Source of the DNA: Actinomycetota bacterium
GTDB lineage: Bacteria; Actinomycetota; Actinomycetes; S36-B12; GCA-2699445
Direction of reading: 5' to 3'
NCBI GenBank assembly: GCA_020438795.1
Contig: JAGQTY010000003.1
Location: 39,913 to 103,912 of the forward strand
Length of the DNA: 64,000 nt
Below, in pieces: positions 1-8,192 of this stretch; the stretch's first letter is position 1; each line of letters begins with the position of its first letter. A program made the position numbers and the translations under genes. Below the pieces are notes generated by a model. The model made no database searches, had not been told where the DNA came from, and saw only the letters and a list, made by a program, of their open reading frames with translations.

Positions 1-282
1 TCGTTCGGTACCGCCTGCTGGATCGGTCTGCGCCCGCGCCATGCGGTCGACCAGTTGCACAGCCAATTGCGGTCGCTGGCCGCTGATCCGAAACAGGTGT
101 TCACGCCGCACCTGACAGTCCTGCGGGCCAAACAGTCACAGGAGCGTCGCCGGTTCCGGCAGTTGCTGGCCAACTACCGCGGACCGAGATGGACTCCACA
201 CGAAGTGGAACTGATCAGCTCCACACTCGGCCGCGAGGTGCATCACGAGACGGTGGCAAGCATTCAGCTCTGGTCACCCTGA
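1..282 (+). CDS. thpR: RNA 2',3'-cyclic phosphodiesterase (2'-5' RNA ligase family), C-terminal part
   Basis: The reading frame is open from base 1, so only the C-terminal 93 residues are present. It contains FTPHLTVLRAK, which fits the second of the two HxTx catalytic motifs of the 2H phosphoesterase/LigT family. It is followed by the usual weakly conserved tail with alternating strands. Family members are about 180 residues, so roughly half is missing, including the first HxTx motif. The known activity is hydrolysis of 2',3'-cyclic phosphate RNA ends and reversible 2'-5' ligation; which one matters here cannot be told. The next gene lies on the other strand, tail to tail, 40 bases away. Confidence 0.75.
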   Translation, partial: SFGTACWIGLRPRHAVDQLHSQLRSLAADPKQVFTPHLTVLRAKQSQERRRFRQLLANYRGPRWTPHEVELISSTLGREVHHETVASIQLWSP

Positions 283-322
283 CCGAGACCGGAGCGACGT
301 AGCCACCGACGCACCGCGCCCC

Positions 323-676
323 CTACCCCGACGGGTCCTCGGCCCACAGGTGCAGCGCGAGCCAGACGACCGGATCGTCGGTGCGATCGACGCGGTGACG
401 ACAGCCAGCCGGCAACCGGACCAGGTCGCCGGGCACCAGCCGCCAGGTCGTGGCCTGTCCCGCATCGATCAGTGTCAGGTCGGCGGTGCCGGTCACAACA
501 AGCACCCATTCCTCCTGGTTCTGGTCGTACCACTGCCCCTCGGCGGTTGCCTGCCCCCGCGAGACGATCCGCTCAAGTTGCCAACTGCCCCGACCCTCCG
601 ACAGCGTCTCGAACCATTCCTCGCGCAGGCCCAAGCCGTCACAGTCCGACAGACTGCGTCGCTGCGGGTCAGCCAT
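323..676 (-). CDS. Small cupin-domain protein
   Basis: About 117 residues. The central part reads as a single cupin beta-barrel: a QNQEEWVLVVTGTADL strand region, then a second half with PGDLVRLPAGCRHRVDRT, close to the cupin motif 2 pattern PxG...H. The metal-binding histidines of motif 1 are mostly missing (EEWV instead of HxHxxxE), so metal-dependent catalysis is doubtful. The start at 676 was chosen because its ATG overlaps the stop of the upstream epimerase gene as ATGGCTGA, which implies translational coupling. A longer frame reaches 718. Function is unknown; a sugar- or stress-related binding role is only a guess from the neighbour. Confidence 0.6.
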   Translation of the reverse strand: MADPQRRSLSDCDGLGLREEWFETLSEGRGSWQLERIVSRGQATAEGQWYDQNQEEWVLVVTGTADLTLIDAGQATTWRLVPGDLVRLPAGCRHRVDRTDDPVVWLALHLWAEDPSG

Positions 677-1673
677 CCGCACCCACCTGGATCCGGAATC
701 GCGCTGTCCAGCTCTCACGTGGGTGCAATGTCAGCCATCCCACGTCCAGACCCTGCTCAGCAAGCTTCACCGCGTTGGTGGGGCATGTGTATGGCTCGAT
801 TGCGACAGACTGACGGTTATCGGGGGTGAACACGACGATCTCACGCCAATTCAGATCACACCACAACTCCATCCGCGCGCCGTCCTTGCTGAGCGACGCG
901 ACGGGTCGCAGACCCTCCGGATCATCCAATGGCTCGTGCGGCAGTCCCGTGAGCACGTCATCCAGGACACGTTCACCCAGCACAGGATCGTCTTCCAGCG
1001 CGCTGGTCCCGGCCACGGGCTCGGTGAATCCGACCGGGATGCTGTCCTCAAGCACCCAGTAGCGGTCGGCGGGGCACCAGACCCGGGCGTCATCGATGGC
1101 TGCGTCCTGACCGCCGAGGTCCGGGATGTCGCCACCGGCGCTCGAGACGGGCAGGGGCGCGAAGTAGGGGTGGAACCCCAGCCCGAAGGGCACATCGTGG
1201 GTGTCCACATTGGTCACCTCCGACGTCACGTCCAGCCAGCGGTCGCCGACCGTGTAGGTGAGGCGGAGTTCGAGGTCGCCGGGCCAGTGCGGCAACTCCT
1301 TGGGAACATCTCGCCCGAGCCGGAACCGTCCTGTGGCCGACGTCCCGTCGTCGCTGACGTCGAAGTGGAACCATGGCACCCTGCATGCAAAGCCGTGGCT
1401 CGCGTTTCGGTCGCCGGGGTGCGCGACCGGCAGTTCGTACTCCTCCCCGCGCCAGTCGAACCGGGCGTCGGCGATCCGGTTCGGGAAGGGGAACAGCACC
1501 GGCATGCCGCTGCGGGTGGGACTGCCGTCGTCGAGGATGTCGGGTTCGGCGTGCAGAACCGAGCGACGGACCCCGTCTATCTCGAAGCTGAGGCCGATGC
1601 AATTGAAGCCCTTGCTCGGCAGGATGGTGGCTCGCCCACCGCCGGAGCTGGCCAGGTGAATCAGGTCGGTCAT
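669..1673 (-). CDS. Aldose 1-epimerase (mutarotase) family protein
   Basis: About 334 residues. The galactose mutarotase-like fold is indicated by FPFPNRIADARF near the N-terminus (family F/PxxNRI motif), the central histidine segment NASHGFACRVPW, and FGLGFHPYFAPL, which carries the second catalytic histidine and GFHPYF signature. The family interconverts alpha and beta anomers of hexoses or acts on related sugars; the substrate cannot be read here. The chosen start (MTDLIHLASS) lies just before the conserved domain. The open frame extends to 1838 without domain content. It is the first gene of a two-gene unit with the cupin. Confidence 0.8.
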   Translation of the reverse strand: MTDLIHLASSGGGRATILPSKGFNCIGLSFEIDGVRRSVLHAEPDILDDGSPTRSGMPVLFPFPNRIADARFDWRGEEYELPVAHPGDRNASHGFACRVPWFHFDVSDDGTSATGRFRLGRDVPKELPHWPGDLELRLTYTVGDRWLDVTSEVTNVDTHDVPFGLGFHPYFAPLPVSSAGGDIPDLGGQDAAIDDARVWCPADRYWVLEDSIPVGFTEPVAGTSALEDDPVLGERVLDDVLTGLPHEPLDDPEGLRPVASLSKDGARMELWCDLNWREIVVFTPDNRQSVAIEPYTCPTNAVKLAEQGLDVGWLTLHPRESWTARFRIQVGADG

Positions 1674-1992
1674 GGGGTCAAGGTATTGCCTCCGCCGCGT
1701 GTTGGCCGCTGGGTAGCCCGGAACGGAGCAGAGCATCCCGGTCATCCGGACCGAAGAGAGCGTATTCACCTTTCGGACAAACCGGACAGCCTCGCCGAGC
1801 ATCGGCGTGGTGCAGTTGTCGGAGGGGCCTGCCAACATACGGTCAAGAGGTCACCAATGGATGACTGAGACTCTGTCGACGACGAGCCGACAACGGTCCG
1901 GATCAGCTGTTGGCGAGCGTGTGGAGGACGCGTTCACGACCAGGACGCCGAGCAGGGAGGGTCTCGGAGTCCACAGATGGGAGGGAGCAGGG
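1674..1992. other. 319-base intergenic region between divergent genes
   Basis: It separates the epimerase start from the unknown gene at 1993. The frame of the downstream gene stays open back to 1807, but that stretch has low-complexity Arg/Ser/Thr composition and lacks a ribosome binding site, so I treat it as non-coding. I see no hairpin, repeat or RNA gene in it. Promoters for both flanking genes probably lie here, but I could not pick convincing boxes. Confidence 0.4.
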
Positions 1993-2487
1993 ATGAGGTC
2001 GGCAAATATGCGGGCGGCGTTGGGTGCCCTGTTGCACGGCAACCGCGAGGACAGCACCGACGACGGGGTCGGGAGCATCACCAGGGATGCCGAAGTCCGG
2101 CTGGCCGATGCCCCGGACTCCAGCGCCGAGCCGGTTCGGGAGGCGAACAGCACCGCCTACGCAGTAGCCGCAACCATCGCCTCGGGCACCGAGCGAGACG
2201 CTGCGCGACTGGCTCGCGAGGTGTGGGTCACGCGCCAGGTACTCCTGGACGACGAACTGCATGTGCATCTGCTCGTGAGCGCCTTCAGCCGTTCCCATGC
2301 ACGCTCGGAGGTCCACGACCAACTGGGCCACCTTCTGGGTCGCAACAGGGTGATCTCGGTGATCGAGGTGGCCGACTACGACGCCGCACTGCCCGAACTC
2401 CTGGATCGTGAGGGCCTGCTTGACGACGAGTTCGCGTGCTTCGACGATGGGGCAATGGTGGACGAACTGCTCGACCGGTTGAGCTGA
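1993..2487 (+). CDS. Hypothetical protein, 164 residues
   Basis: Not recognised. The start at 1993 has a strong ribosome binding site (GGGAGGGAGCAGGG just before ATG), better than the upstream in-frame starts at 1807 or 1861. The N-terminal half is acidic and disordered-looking. The C-terminal half (about residues 70-164) alternates helices and strands, with VWVTRQVLLDDELHVHLL, SEVHDQLGHLLGRNRVISVIEV and an acidic end. No membrane segment or signal peptide is visible. It runs tail to tail with the HD-domain gene, six bases apart. Confidence 0.55.
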   Translation: MRSANMRAALGALLHGNREDSTDDGVGSITRDAEVRLADAPDSSAEPVREANSTAYAVAATIASGTERDAARLAREVWVTRQVLLDDELHVHLLVSAFSRSHARSEVHDQLGHLLGRNRVISVIEVADYDAALPELLDREGLLDDEFACFDDGAMVDELLDRLS

Positions 2488-2492
2488 GCTGG

Positions 2493-3173
2493 TCAGCCGA
2501 GCCTGGCCAACTGACCTGCGAACTCCTGGATCATCGCGTCGGGCAAACCCGGCCGCAACGCTTCGAACATGCTCCGGTAGTACCAGCGAGTGCCTTCCGG
2601 ACCACCCTGGAATCGTTCAAGGTAGCTGTCTCCAGTCGCCTCGACGGCTGCGGCGGTACCGGTGAGATTGTTCAGCTTGTCGCAGGCGATCACCAGACAG
2701 GCCCCCGGATCAGCCATGACGCCGTCCGGTCCGACACTGGACAGCTCGCGCACCCTGGCGATGTGCGACTCCTTGCGCTGGCGCCACGGCGCCTTCTTCG
2801 ACGGGTCGCTGGCAAGACTGTCGGTCGCGGCAGCGACAAGGTCCGCCACCCGAAGCCCGAACATCGCCCGGATCTCGTCGAGCCGCTGCTGTCCGCCGGA
2901 GTCTTCGGCGACGTCGTGCAGCAGTGCTGCCAGGACCAGTTCCTCCATCTCGGCACGGAACCCCTCCACCCGCAGTCCGTAATGCCACACGAGCGCCGCA
3001 ACGTTCATCGGATGCACGATGTAGGGGGTTCCGACGTCATCCTTGCGGCGTTGATCGGCGTGCATGGTTGCCGCGTAGGCCAGCGCCATGGGCAGCCGCG
3101 CACTGTAGAGGGCGCCGTCCGGCATCTGCAGCAGATCGGGAACCTGGGGCGCGGACTCACTGGGTTCGCTCAT
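2493..3173 (-). CDS. HD-domain hydrolase, SpoT/Mesh1-like (possible small alarmone hydrolase)
   Basis: About 226 residues. The HD superfamily metal motif is clear: H of YIVHPMNVA near residue 55, HD in LVLAALLHDVAEDSG about residue 85, and a later Asp in VIACDKLNNLTG around residue 165. The HDxxED pattern and the preceding MHADQRRKDDVGTPYIVHP segment are typical of the hydrolase domain of RelA/SpoT and of Mesh1-type (p)ppGpp pyrophosphohydrolases. No synthetase or regulatory domain is attached, so it would only degrade alarmones. Activity on another nucleotide is possible. The start at MSEPSES was preferred; ATG at 3182 is three codons earlier. Confidence 0.7.
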   Translation of the reverse strand: MSEPSESAPQVPDLLQMPDGALYSARLPMALAYAATMHADQRRKDDVGTPYIVHPMNVAALVWHYGLRVEGFRAEMEELVLAALLHDVAEDSGGQQRLDEIRAMFGLRVADLVAAATDSLASDPSKKAPWRQRKESHIARVRELSSVGPDGVMADPGACLVIACDKLNNLTGTAAAVEATGDSYLERFQGGPEGTRWYYRSMFEALRPGLPDAMIQEFAGQLARLG

Positions 3174-3219
3174 CAGTCTCACGCTACCGCAGCCGGACCG
3201 GCTCCGGCCGAGGGTGACC

Positions 3220-4017
3220 TCAGGAACCGGGGATGAAACCCTGGTCGAGGTTCCATGGCTGGATGGGGCTGTTGATCAGCACCCACGTCTCGATGTCCTT
3301 CATCCAGCCAGTCAGCACCAGCACGCCGATCGCGACGAAGACTGCGCCGAGCCCCCGGCGGAACCAGCCACCGGGGTCGGATGCCCATCTGGCGCCCCTG
3401 ACCGCACGCTGGCCGAGCAGTGAGATGAGCAGCAGCGTCCCGCACAGCCCCGCCACGTAGGCCAGCAGCAGGAGCAGGCCGAAGCTGACGTCTGCGGGCA
3501 GCACGGTGACGATCACGTACCCGTACAGAGGGCTGCACGATGTGAAGACCGGTCCCAGCGCCGCCCCCGTGAGCACCTGACCGATGTAGCCGCGCTGCCG
3601 GCGGGCCGCTCCGAGTCCCGCTGCTGTGCGCGACTGCAACTGCAGGCGCATGCTCACCCACTCCCAGAGTTGCGGGAACAGCGACACGAGGCCGAGGCAG
3701 ATCAGCAGGACCCCGGACAACCATTCCCACACCTGGGGTGGGACACCGATCAGGGCGGTCGAGGCCTTCAGCGCCAGCGTGAACGCGATGATCGAGACAC
3801 CCAACGACAGGGCAATGACCAGAGCACCCTGCCGGGCCTCGCGGGTGCGGCGCTTGACGTCCAAGGCAATCGCCGAGCGGGCTGGGGCGGACGGAGCATC
3901 TGCCTGCGGCCGGACCGCTGCCACGGACCCGCCCACGATCACCGGCAGCAACGGCAGGACGCATGGCGCAAGTGTGGTCAGGACGCCGGCGACGAATGCG
4001 CCGAGGAGCGCGATCAA
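3220..4017 (-). CDS. CcdA/DsbD-type transmembrane thiol-disulfide transporter
   Basis: A polytopic membrane protein with roughly six hydrophobic segments. The first carries FVAGVLTTLAPCVLPLLPVIVGG, the family signature in which the cysteine after AP is redox active. The second essential cysteine is in GPVFTSCSPLYGYV. CcdA proteins carry electrons from cytosolic thioredoxin across the membrane to extracytoplasmic thioredoxin-like proteins; the lipoprotein thioredoxin gene immediately upstream is the obvious partner. The start is uncertain: TTG at 4017 fits the end of the upstream gene (stop at 4031), but the frame extends back to ATG codons at 4110 and 4146 inside that gene. Confidence 0.8.
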   Translation of the reverse strand: MIALLGAFVAGVLTTLAPCVLPLLPVIVGGSVAAVRPQADAPSAPARSAIALDVKRRTREARQGALVIALSLGVSIIAFTLALKASTALIGVPPQVWEWLSGVLLICLGLVSLFPQLWEWVSMRLQLQSRTAAGLGAARRQRGYIGQVLTGAALGPVFTSCSPLYGYVIVTVLPADVSFGLLLLLAYVAGLCGTLLLISLLGQRAVRGARWASDPGGWFRRGLGAVFVAIGVLVLTGWMKDIETWVLINSPIQPWNLDQGFIPGS

Positions 4018-4030
4018 GGCCGCGGGCCGA

Positions 4031-4495
4031 TCACGACCGGACCAGACTGTCCTGAATCTCGGCGCCGGTGCGGGAACCGGTGAACTTGGTGAGACTGCGC
4101 CCAGTCTCATCGACCTGGACGAGCGTGTGCTGCACCGTGACGCCATACTGCTGCTTCAGATTCTGGCTCGAGTCGTAGTCCACCTTCACGACGGTGAGCC
4201 CATCCGGCACTCCTTCGGCCTGCAGGCTATGGGTCAGGTCCTGACAGGTCGGGCACCATGCCGCCGAGAAGTAGAGCACCACGTCGCTGCCCGCGAAGTC
4301 CCCCGGACTGTTGAAGTAGTCCGAGTACTGGATGAACTGTCCTGCGGCCGACGAGTTCTTCGCAGAGGAGGGCTCCGGAACGCTCACCTGCTCCGCCTGC
4401 GGGCCTGCGCCGCAGGCGCCCAGCGTGAGTACCGAGACCGCGAGTGTCAGTCCGGCGATGGCCCGTAGTGAAGCTGCCACTGCCCCTCCAACCAC
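4031..4495 (-). CDS. Thioredoxin-like lipoprotein, partner of CcdA
   Basis: 154 residues. The N-terminus has a hydrophobic signal followed by a lipobox ending TLGAC, so the protein is probably exported and lipid anchored. The thioredoxin fold follows, with active site AAWCPTCQDLT around residue 78-86 (CxxC = CPTC) and the preceding DVVLYFSA strand. The typical cis-proline position near VTVQHTLVQVDE appears to be Thr-Leu rather than Thr-Pro, a mild oddity. Together with the CcdA-type membrane protein just downstream, it forms an extracytoplasmic disulfide-reducing or cytochrome c maturation module. Confidence 0.8.
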   Translation of the reverse strand: MVGGAVAASLRAIAGLTLAVSVLTLGACGAGPQAEQVSVPEPSSAKNSSAAGQFIQYSDYFNSPGDFAGSDVVLYFSAAWCPTCQDLTHSLQAEGVPDGLTVVKVDYDSSQNLKQQYGVTVQHTLVQVDETGRSLTKFTGSRTGAEIQDSLVRS

Positions 4496-4714
4496 GTCGA
4501 AAGGCCGGGCTGTTCGCGATTGTCGACCCGTACCTGTGGGGACAATCCTATGCCGTTCCGGAGCTTCTCGAGTCTGTACAGGCGCGGCCCAGTCACCTCA
4601 CCTCGCAGATATCCAGCCGTTGCTCAGAAGCTACTCATGGGTAACGTGGCGTGCGTCTGTTTACCGCCGATCTGTGCGGGTAGGTCGGCTGGTGAGAGAC
4701 GATCGGAGGGGATC

Positions 4715-4807
4715 ATGAACAGGAACGATCTCGGCACCACATTCATCATCGAGCGGACGGATCGCGAGGGCATCCAGCACATGGTGAACCGCTTCCGGAA
4801 CCGCTGA
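4715..4807 (+). CDS. Candidate 30-residue small protein with strong ribosome binding site
   Basis: An ATG at 4715 follows GGAGGGGATC and opens a 31-codon frame. The product begins MNRNDLGTTF, is charged (several Arg, Asp and Glu) and ends NRFRNR. Nothing similar is known to me. The good Shine-Dalgarno sequence at ideal spacing in a stretch otherwise free of genes is the main evidence. The next gene on the same strand begins at 4967 and may have its own promoter. Confidence 0.35.
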   Translation: MNRNDLGTTFIIERTDREGIQHMVNRFRNR

Positions 4808-4966
4808 CCGGAGCCGCAGTCGGGCTGCTGTGGCAACCCGACCGTGGTCAACGGCGGCCGCGTCGGCCCGCAGGAGGCAATCGCGGCCGGCTCACACAGC
4901 AGGAGCGGCGAACAAGCGGCGCGCGCAGGTAACGGAGCACCCGTCCGGTCCACTACCGTCTGAGGT

Positions 4967-6049
4967 ATGAGATCCCGGCTGCTGAATGACCCCGCGTGGT
5001 TCGGTGCCACGATGGGTTTCGGCGCCATGAGTGCCGTAGCGGCGCTGAATCCGGGCGGGCTCGCCGCACTCGAGACCCCCAGCCGGGTGCTCGCGATCAT
5101 CCTGCTGGTCTGCAGCGTCGTGGGTTTCGTACTGCTGCTGGCCAGAGACATCGGGGTCCGCGAGATCGGTCGCAAGACCCTCGCTGACCTGCGGGCGCCG
5201 CTCAGCGGGCCCGCCTACGCGACCATCCCGGGCACGATCAACGTCATCGGCATCGTGCTGATCGCTCTGTTCCCCCGGTATGTGGACACGGCCGCGGGCT
5301 GGATCGTCATCCTCGTGATCGCCACGATCGGCACGGGGTTCGGACTCTTCCTCACGGTGATCTTCTTCGTGGCCGCCTTCGAACAGATTGACTTCGAGGC
5401 CGAGGACATCTCCGGGATCTGGTTCATACCCGAGACCGCTGTTCTGCTGGGTTCGGTGCTCTTCGCCGAACTGGCGATGGAGGGTCCCTACGGGTCGGCC
5501 AGGACATTCACGATCATCGCTCTGGCGCTCATGGGTGCCGGGGCGCTGCTCTTCGCATTCACCGCAGCGCTATTCATCAACCGGCTGGTGCTGCACTCCC
5601 AGGTCCGCAGGACCGGCTCGGCGGCCATGTGGATCATGCTGAGCCCGATGTCGGTGACTGCTCTGGCTCTTCACACGGTGACCCACGCATCGGTGAATCT
5701 AGCCGGCGACTGGGAGGCCGACGTGCAGGCCAGCTCAGACCTGCTCGCGTCCATGCTCTGGGGGTTCTGCCTCTGGTGGATCGCGGCCGCCGCAATGATC
5801 ACCCGCCATGCCGGGGGGAACGCCTATCGGTTCCAGCCCTCATCCTGGGCCTATGTCTTCCCGCCGGCGGCGATGACACTCGTCACCATCGTGCTGGGGC
5901 GCTACTGGGACTCAGCGTTCATGGAGGTGCTGAGCGTCGTGTTCAGCGTGATACTCCTGCTGGTGACGCTGGGGGTGGGGGTGGGTGCGGTTCGGGCCAT
6001 ACGCGCGGAGTACCGCCGCAGTGGCCCCAAGACGCACGCTGCCGGCTGA
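4967..6049 (+). CDS. SLAC1/TehA-family (TDT) transporter
   Basis: 360 residues and about ten hydrophobic segments, as expected of the tellurite-resistance/dicarboxylate transporter (voltage-dependent anion channel) family. Support comes from DPAWFGATMGFGAMS at the N-terminus and YATIPGTINVIGIVL, which match the family's first pore helices. Members export or import small anions such as C4-dicarboxylates, sulfite or chloride; the substrate cannot be read here. The start at 4967 has TACCGT at 4954-4959 seven bases upstream and no clear Shine-Dalgarno site, so a leaderless mRNA is likely. Confidence 0.72.
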   Translation: MRSRLLNDPAWFGATMGFGAMSAVAALNPGGLAALETPSRVLAIILLVCSVVGFVLLLARDIGVREIGRKTLADLRAPLSGPAYATIPGTINVIGIVLIALFPRYVDTAAGWIVILVIATIGTGFGLFLTVIFFVAAFEQIDFEAEDISGIWFIPETAVLLGSVLFAELAMEGPYGSARTFTIIALALMGAGALLFAFTAALFINRLVLHSQVRRTGSAAMWIMLSPMSVTALALHTVTHASVNLAGDWEADVQASSDLLASMLWGFCLWWIAAAAMITRHAGGNAYRFQPSSWAYVFPPAAMTLVTIVLGRYWDSAFMEVLSVVFSVILLLVTLGVGVGAVRAIRAEYRRSGPKTHAAG

Positions 6050-6063
6050 GCCAGGCCCAGGTG

Positions 6064-6453
6064 TCAGGAGTCGCTACCCTCGATCGCCTGCTTCGCGGTC
6101 TCGCGGGCAGCTTCGCTGGCGACCGTGGCCGCCTCGTTCGCGATCCCCTTGGTGCTCTCGGCGGCGCGATCTGCGGCACCCTCCGCGCTGTCAGCGGCAT
6201 CGGCCACCGCGGCTCCCAGAGAGGCAGCCGCATCCGAGACCTTCTGCGCCGCCCGGTCAGTGAGGGTTGCGGCATCCTGTGCAGCATCCCCCACGCGATC
6301 CGCAGTGCGCGTGGCCGCCCGCCCGACCGCGTCGGCCCAGACGTTGACCTTCTCGCTGACCTCCGCGTTGTCGGCCGAGCCACGTCGCCTTGCCACCGCA
6401 AGTCCGGCGATGGCGCCTGCCGCGGCGACGAGCACAAACACTGCTTTACGCAT
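6064..6453 (-). CDS. Alanine-rich membrane-anchored protein, LEA/YtxH-like
   Basis: 129 residues. Residues 1-22 form one hydrophobic segment (KAVFVLVAAAGAIAGLAVA) followed by positive charges. The remaining 100 residues are a low-complexity amphipathic helix of Ala, Asp, Glu, Lys and Thr with an approximate 11-residue periodicity, as in late-embryogenesis-abundant and YtxH-type stress proteins. A membrane-associated stress role is plausible but unproven. The start has GGAAGGAACGTA upstream. It faces tail to tail with the transporter at 6049. Confidence 0.6.
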   Translation of the reverse strand: MRKAVFVLVAAAGAIAGLAVARRRGSADNAEVSEKVNVWADAVGRAATRTADRVGDAAQDAATLTDRAAQKVSDAAASLGAAVADAADSAEGAADRAAESTKGIANEAATVASEAARETAKQAIEGSDS

Positions 6454-6715
6454 TACGTTCCTTCCGAACTCCTAACGCCAAATCTAGTCCCTCCCCCACC
6501 GATAGCCCAGCACGAGCTGCATGGTATTGCTCACACAAAGCGACGGGTCCGGCCCCGATGCCACCACACCGCGGAACCTCGGCCACAGCCCCGCCGACAG
6601 ATGAGCCCAGCAGCACTGTTTCGAGCAGGACAAACCGATCGTTCCCTCACCCAAACAGGGCCATATACCGACGACCTGCAAGCGCAATGACTAGGCTGCG
6701 ATTCGGAGGTGCCAG

Positions 6716-8137
6716 GTGTCGCACAAAGTGGATAGCAGAATGGGCGTCTTTGACGCAGTGATGTGGGGAGTCGAGAGCGATCCGCTGCTGCGGTCGGTGA
6801 TCACCGGGGTGCTGATGCTCGACCGGAACCCTGACAAGAAGGTTCTCACCGAGCGGGTCGAGGAGATGACCGTCCGGGTACCGGCGTTGCGCCGGCGCGT
6901 CGTGGGCAATCCCATCTCGCTCGTGCCGCCGCGCTGGGAGTCCAGCGACGACTTCGACCTGAGCTACCATCTGCGCTGGCGCAAGGCGTCCAACACCCGC
7001 GATGAGGCCCACGTGCTCGATGTGGCCGAACACATGGCGGAGATGGACTTCGACCGCGCCCGGCCACTGTGGGAGGCCGTGGTCATCGAGGACCTGAAGG
7101 ATGGCGGCGCGGCCCTGATCCTGAAACTGCATCACGCGATCACTGACGGCATGGGCGCCATGGCGATGTCGGCATCACTGTTCGACCTCACCGACGACCC
7201 GTCGCAGCGCGGCCCGCAGGAGCTGCCCGCGGTGGAGGACACCGGGCACGAGGGCACCCGGGACCGGATCGTCGAAGGCGCGGAGTACACGGCCAAGACC
7301 GCTATGGGCCAGCTCAAGGGCGTTGCCGGCAAGACGAAGGACCTGCTGAGCGGCGCCGTGTCAGACCCCGTTGACACGGTCAAGAGCGGTGTCGACTTCA
7401 CGCAGTCGGCGGCACGGATCCTGACGCCGGCCTCAACCCCGTTGAGCCCGGTCATGCGCGGCCGGTCGCTCGGTGTGCACTTCTCCACACTTGAGGGATC
7501 CTTGGAGGAGTTGAAGCAGGCAGGCAAGCGCAACGGCGGCACGCTCAACGACGCTTACATGGCCGTGGTTGCGGGCGCACTGGCTCGCTACCACGCCGCT
7601 CACGGCGTGTCGCTCGATGAGGCGCCCGCAGTCCGGGTGAACATGCCCGTGAACCTGCGCCCCAAGGAGGGCGAGGCCAGCGGGGCCGGCGGCAACCGGT
7701 GGATCCCGGCAAGGTTCCCGCTCCCGCTGGGACCGAACAATGCACTGGGACGGATCAAGGAATTGCATCCGATCCTGAAGCAGGCGCGCACAGAACCGGC
7801 CCTGGAGATCAGCGAACCCGTCTTCCGGTTGCTGACGTCACTGCCCCGACCGGCAACCACCGCACTGGCGGCCGGGATGATGAAGGGCACCGACGTGGCC
7901 GCGACGAACGTGCCCGGCCCACCGTTCCCCGTCTACACGGCAACCGCCAAGGTCACCGGCATCTATCCGTTCGCACCCAAGGGCGGTGCCGCCATGAACG
8001 TGGCGATGCTGTCCTACGACGGCCGGGTGCTCTTCGCCATCAACATCGACACTGCCGCGATCTACGATCACGACGTCATGGTGCGGTGCTTCGCGGAGTC
8101 TCTGGACGAGGTGCTCGCGCTCGGGGCCGACGAGTAG
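6716..8137 (+). CDS. Wax ester synthase / acyl-CoA:diacylglycerol acyltransferase (WS/DGAT family)
   Basis: 473 residues, the usual length. The catalytic HHxxxDG motif is LKLHHAITDGMG with histidines at residues 139-140. The C-terminal domain has the family segment TNVPGPPFPVYTA and a PFAPKGGAAMNVAMLSYDG stretch. The enzyme joins acyl-CoA to long-chain alcohols or diacylglycerol, making storage wax esters or triacylglycerol at the membrane or lipid droplet surface; such enzymes are abundant in Actinobacteria. It starts with GTG after a good GGAGGT site. No other lipid-storage gene is adjacent. Confidence 0.9.
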   Translation: MSHKVDSRMGVFDAVMWGVESDPLLRSVITGVLMLDRNPDKKVLTERVEEMTVRVPALRRRVVGNPISLVPPRWESSDDFDLSYHLRWRKASNTRDEAHVLDVAEHMAEMDFDRARPLWEAVVIEDLKDGGAALILKLHHAITDGMGAMAMSASLFDLTDDPSQRGPQELPAVEDTGHEGTRDRIVEGAEYTAKTAMGQLKGVAGKTKDLLSGAVSDPVDTVKSGVDFTQSAARILTPASTPLSPVMRGRSLGVHFSTLEGSLEELKQAGKRNGGTLNDAYMAVVAGALARYHAAHGVSLDEAPAVRVNMPVNLRPKEGEASGAGGNRWIPARFPLPLGPNNALGRIKELHPILKQARTEPALEISEPVFRLLTSLPRPATTALAAGMMKGTDVAATNVPGPPFPVYTATAKVTGIYPFAPKGGAAMNVAMLSYDGRVLFAINIDTAAIYDHDVMVRCFAESLDEVLALGADE

Positions 8138-8192
8138 CGCACCCCCTGATCGCGCAGGTCCGCGGGCCGGCCCACCGAGCGCCGGGGAGGGT

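Noticed and set aside
450..1868. A 472-codon plus-strand frame across the cupin and epimerase genes
   Set aside because: It lies antisense to two genes with clear family motifs and has no recognisable domain itself; a common artefact of GC-rich DNA.
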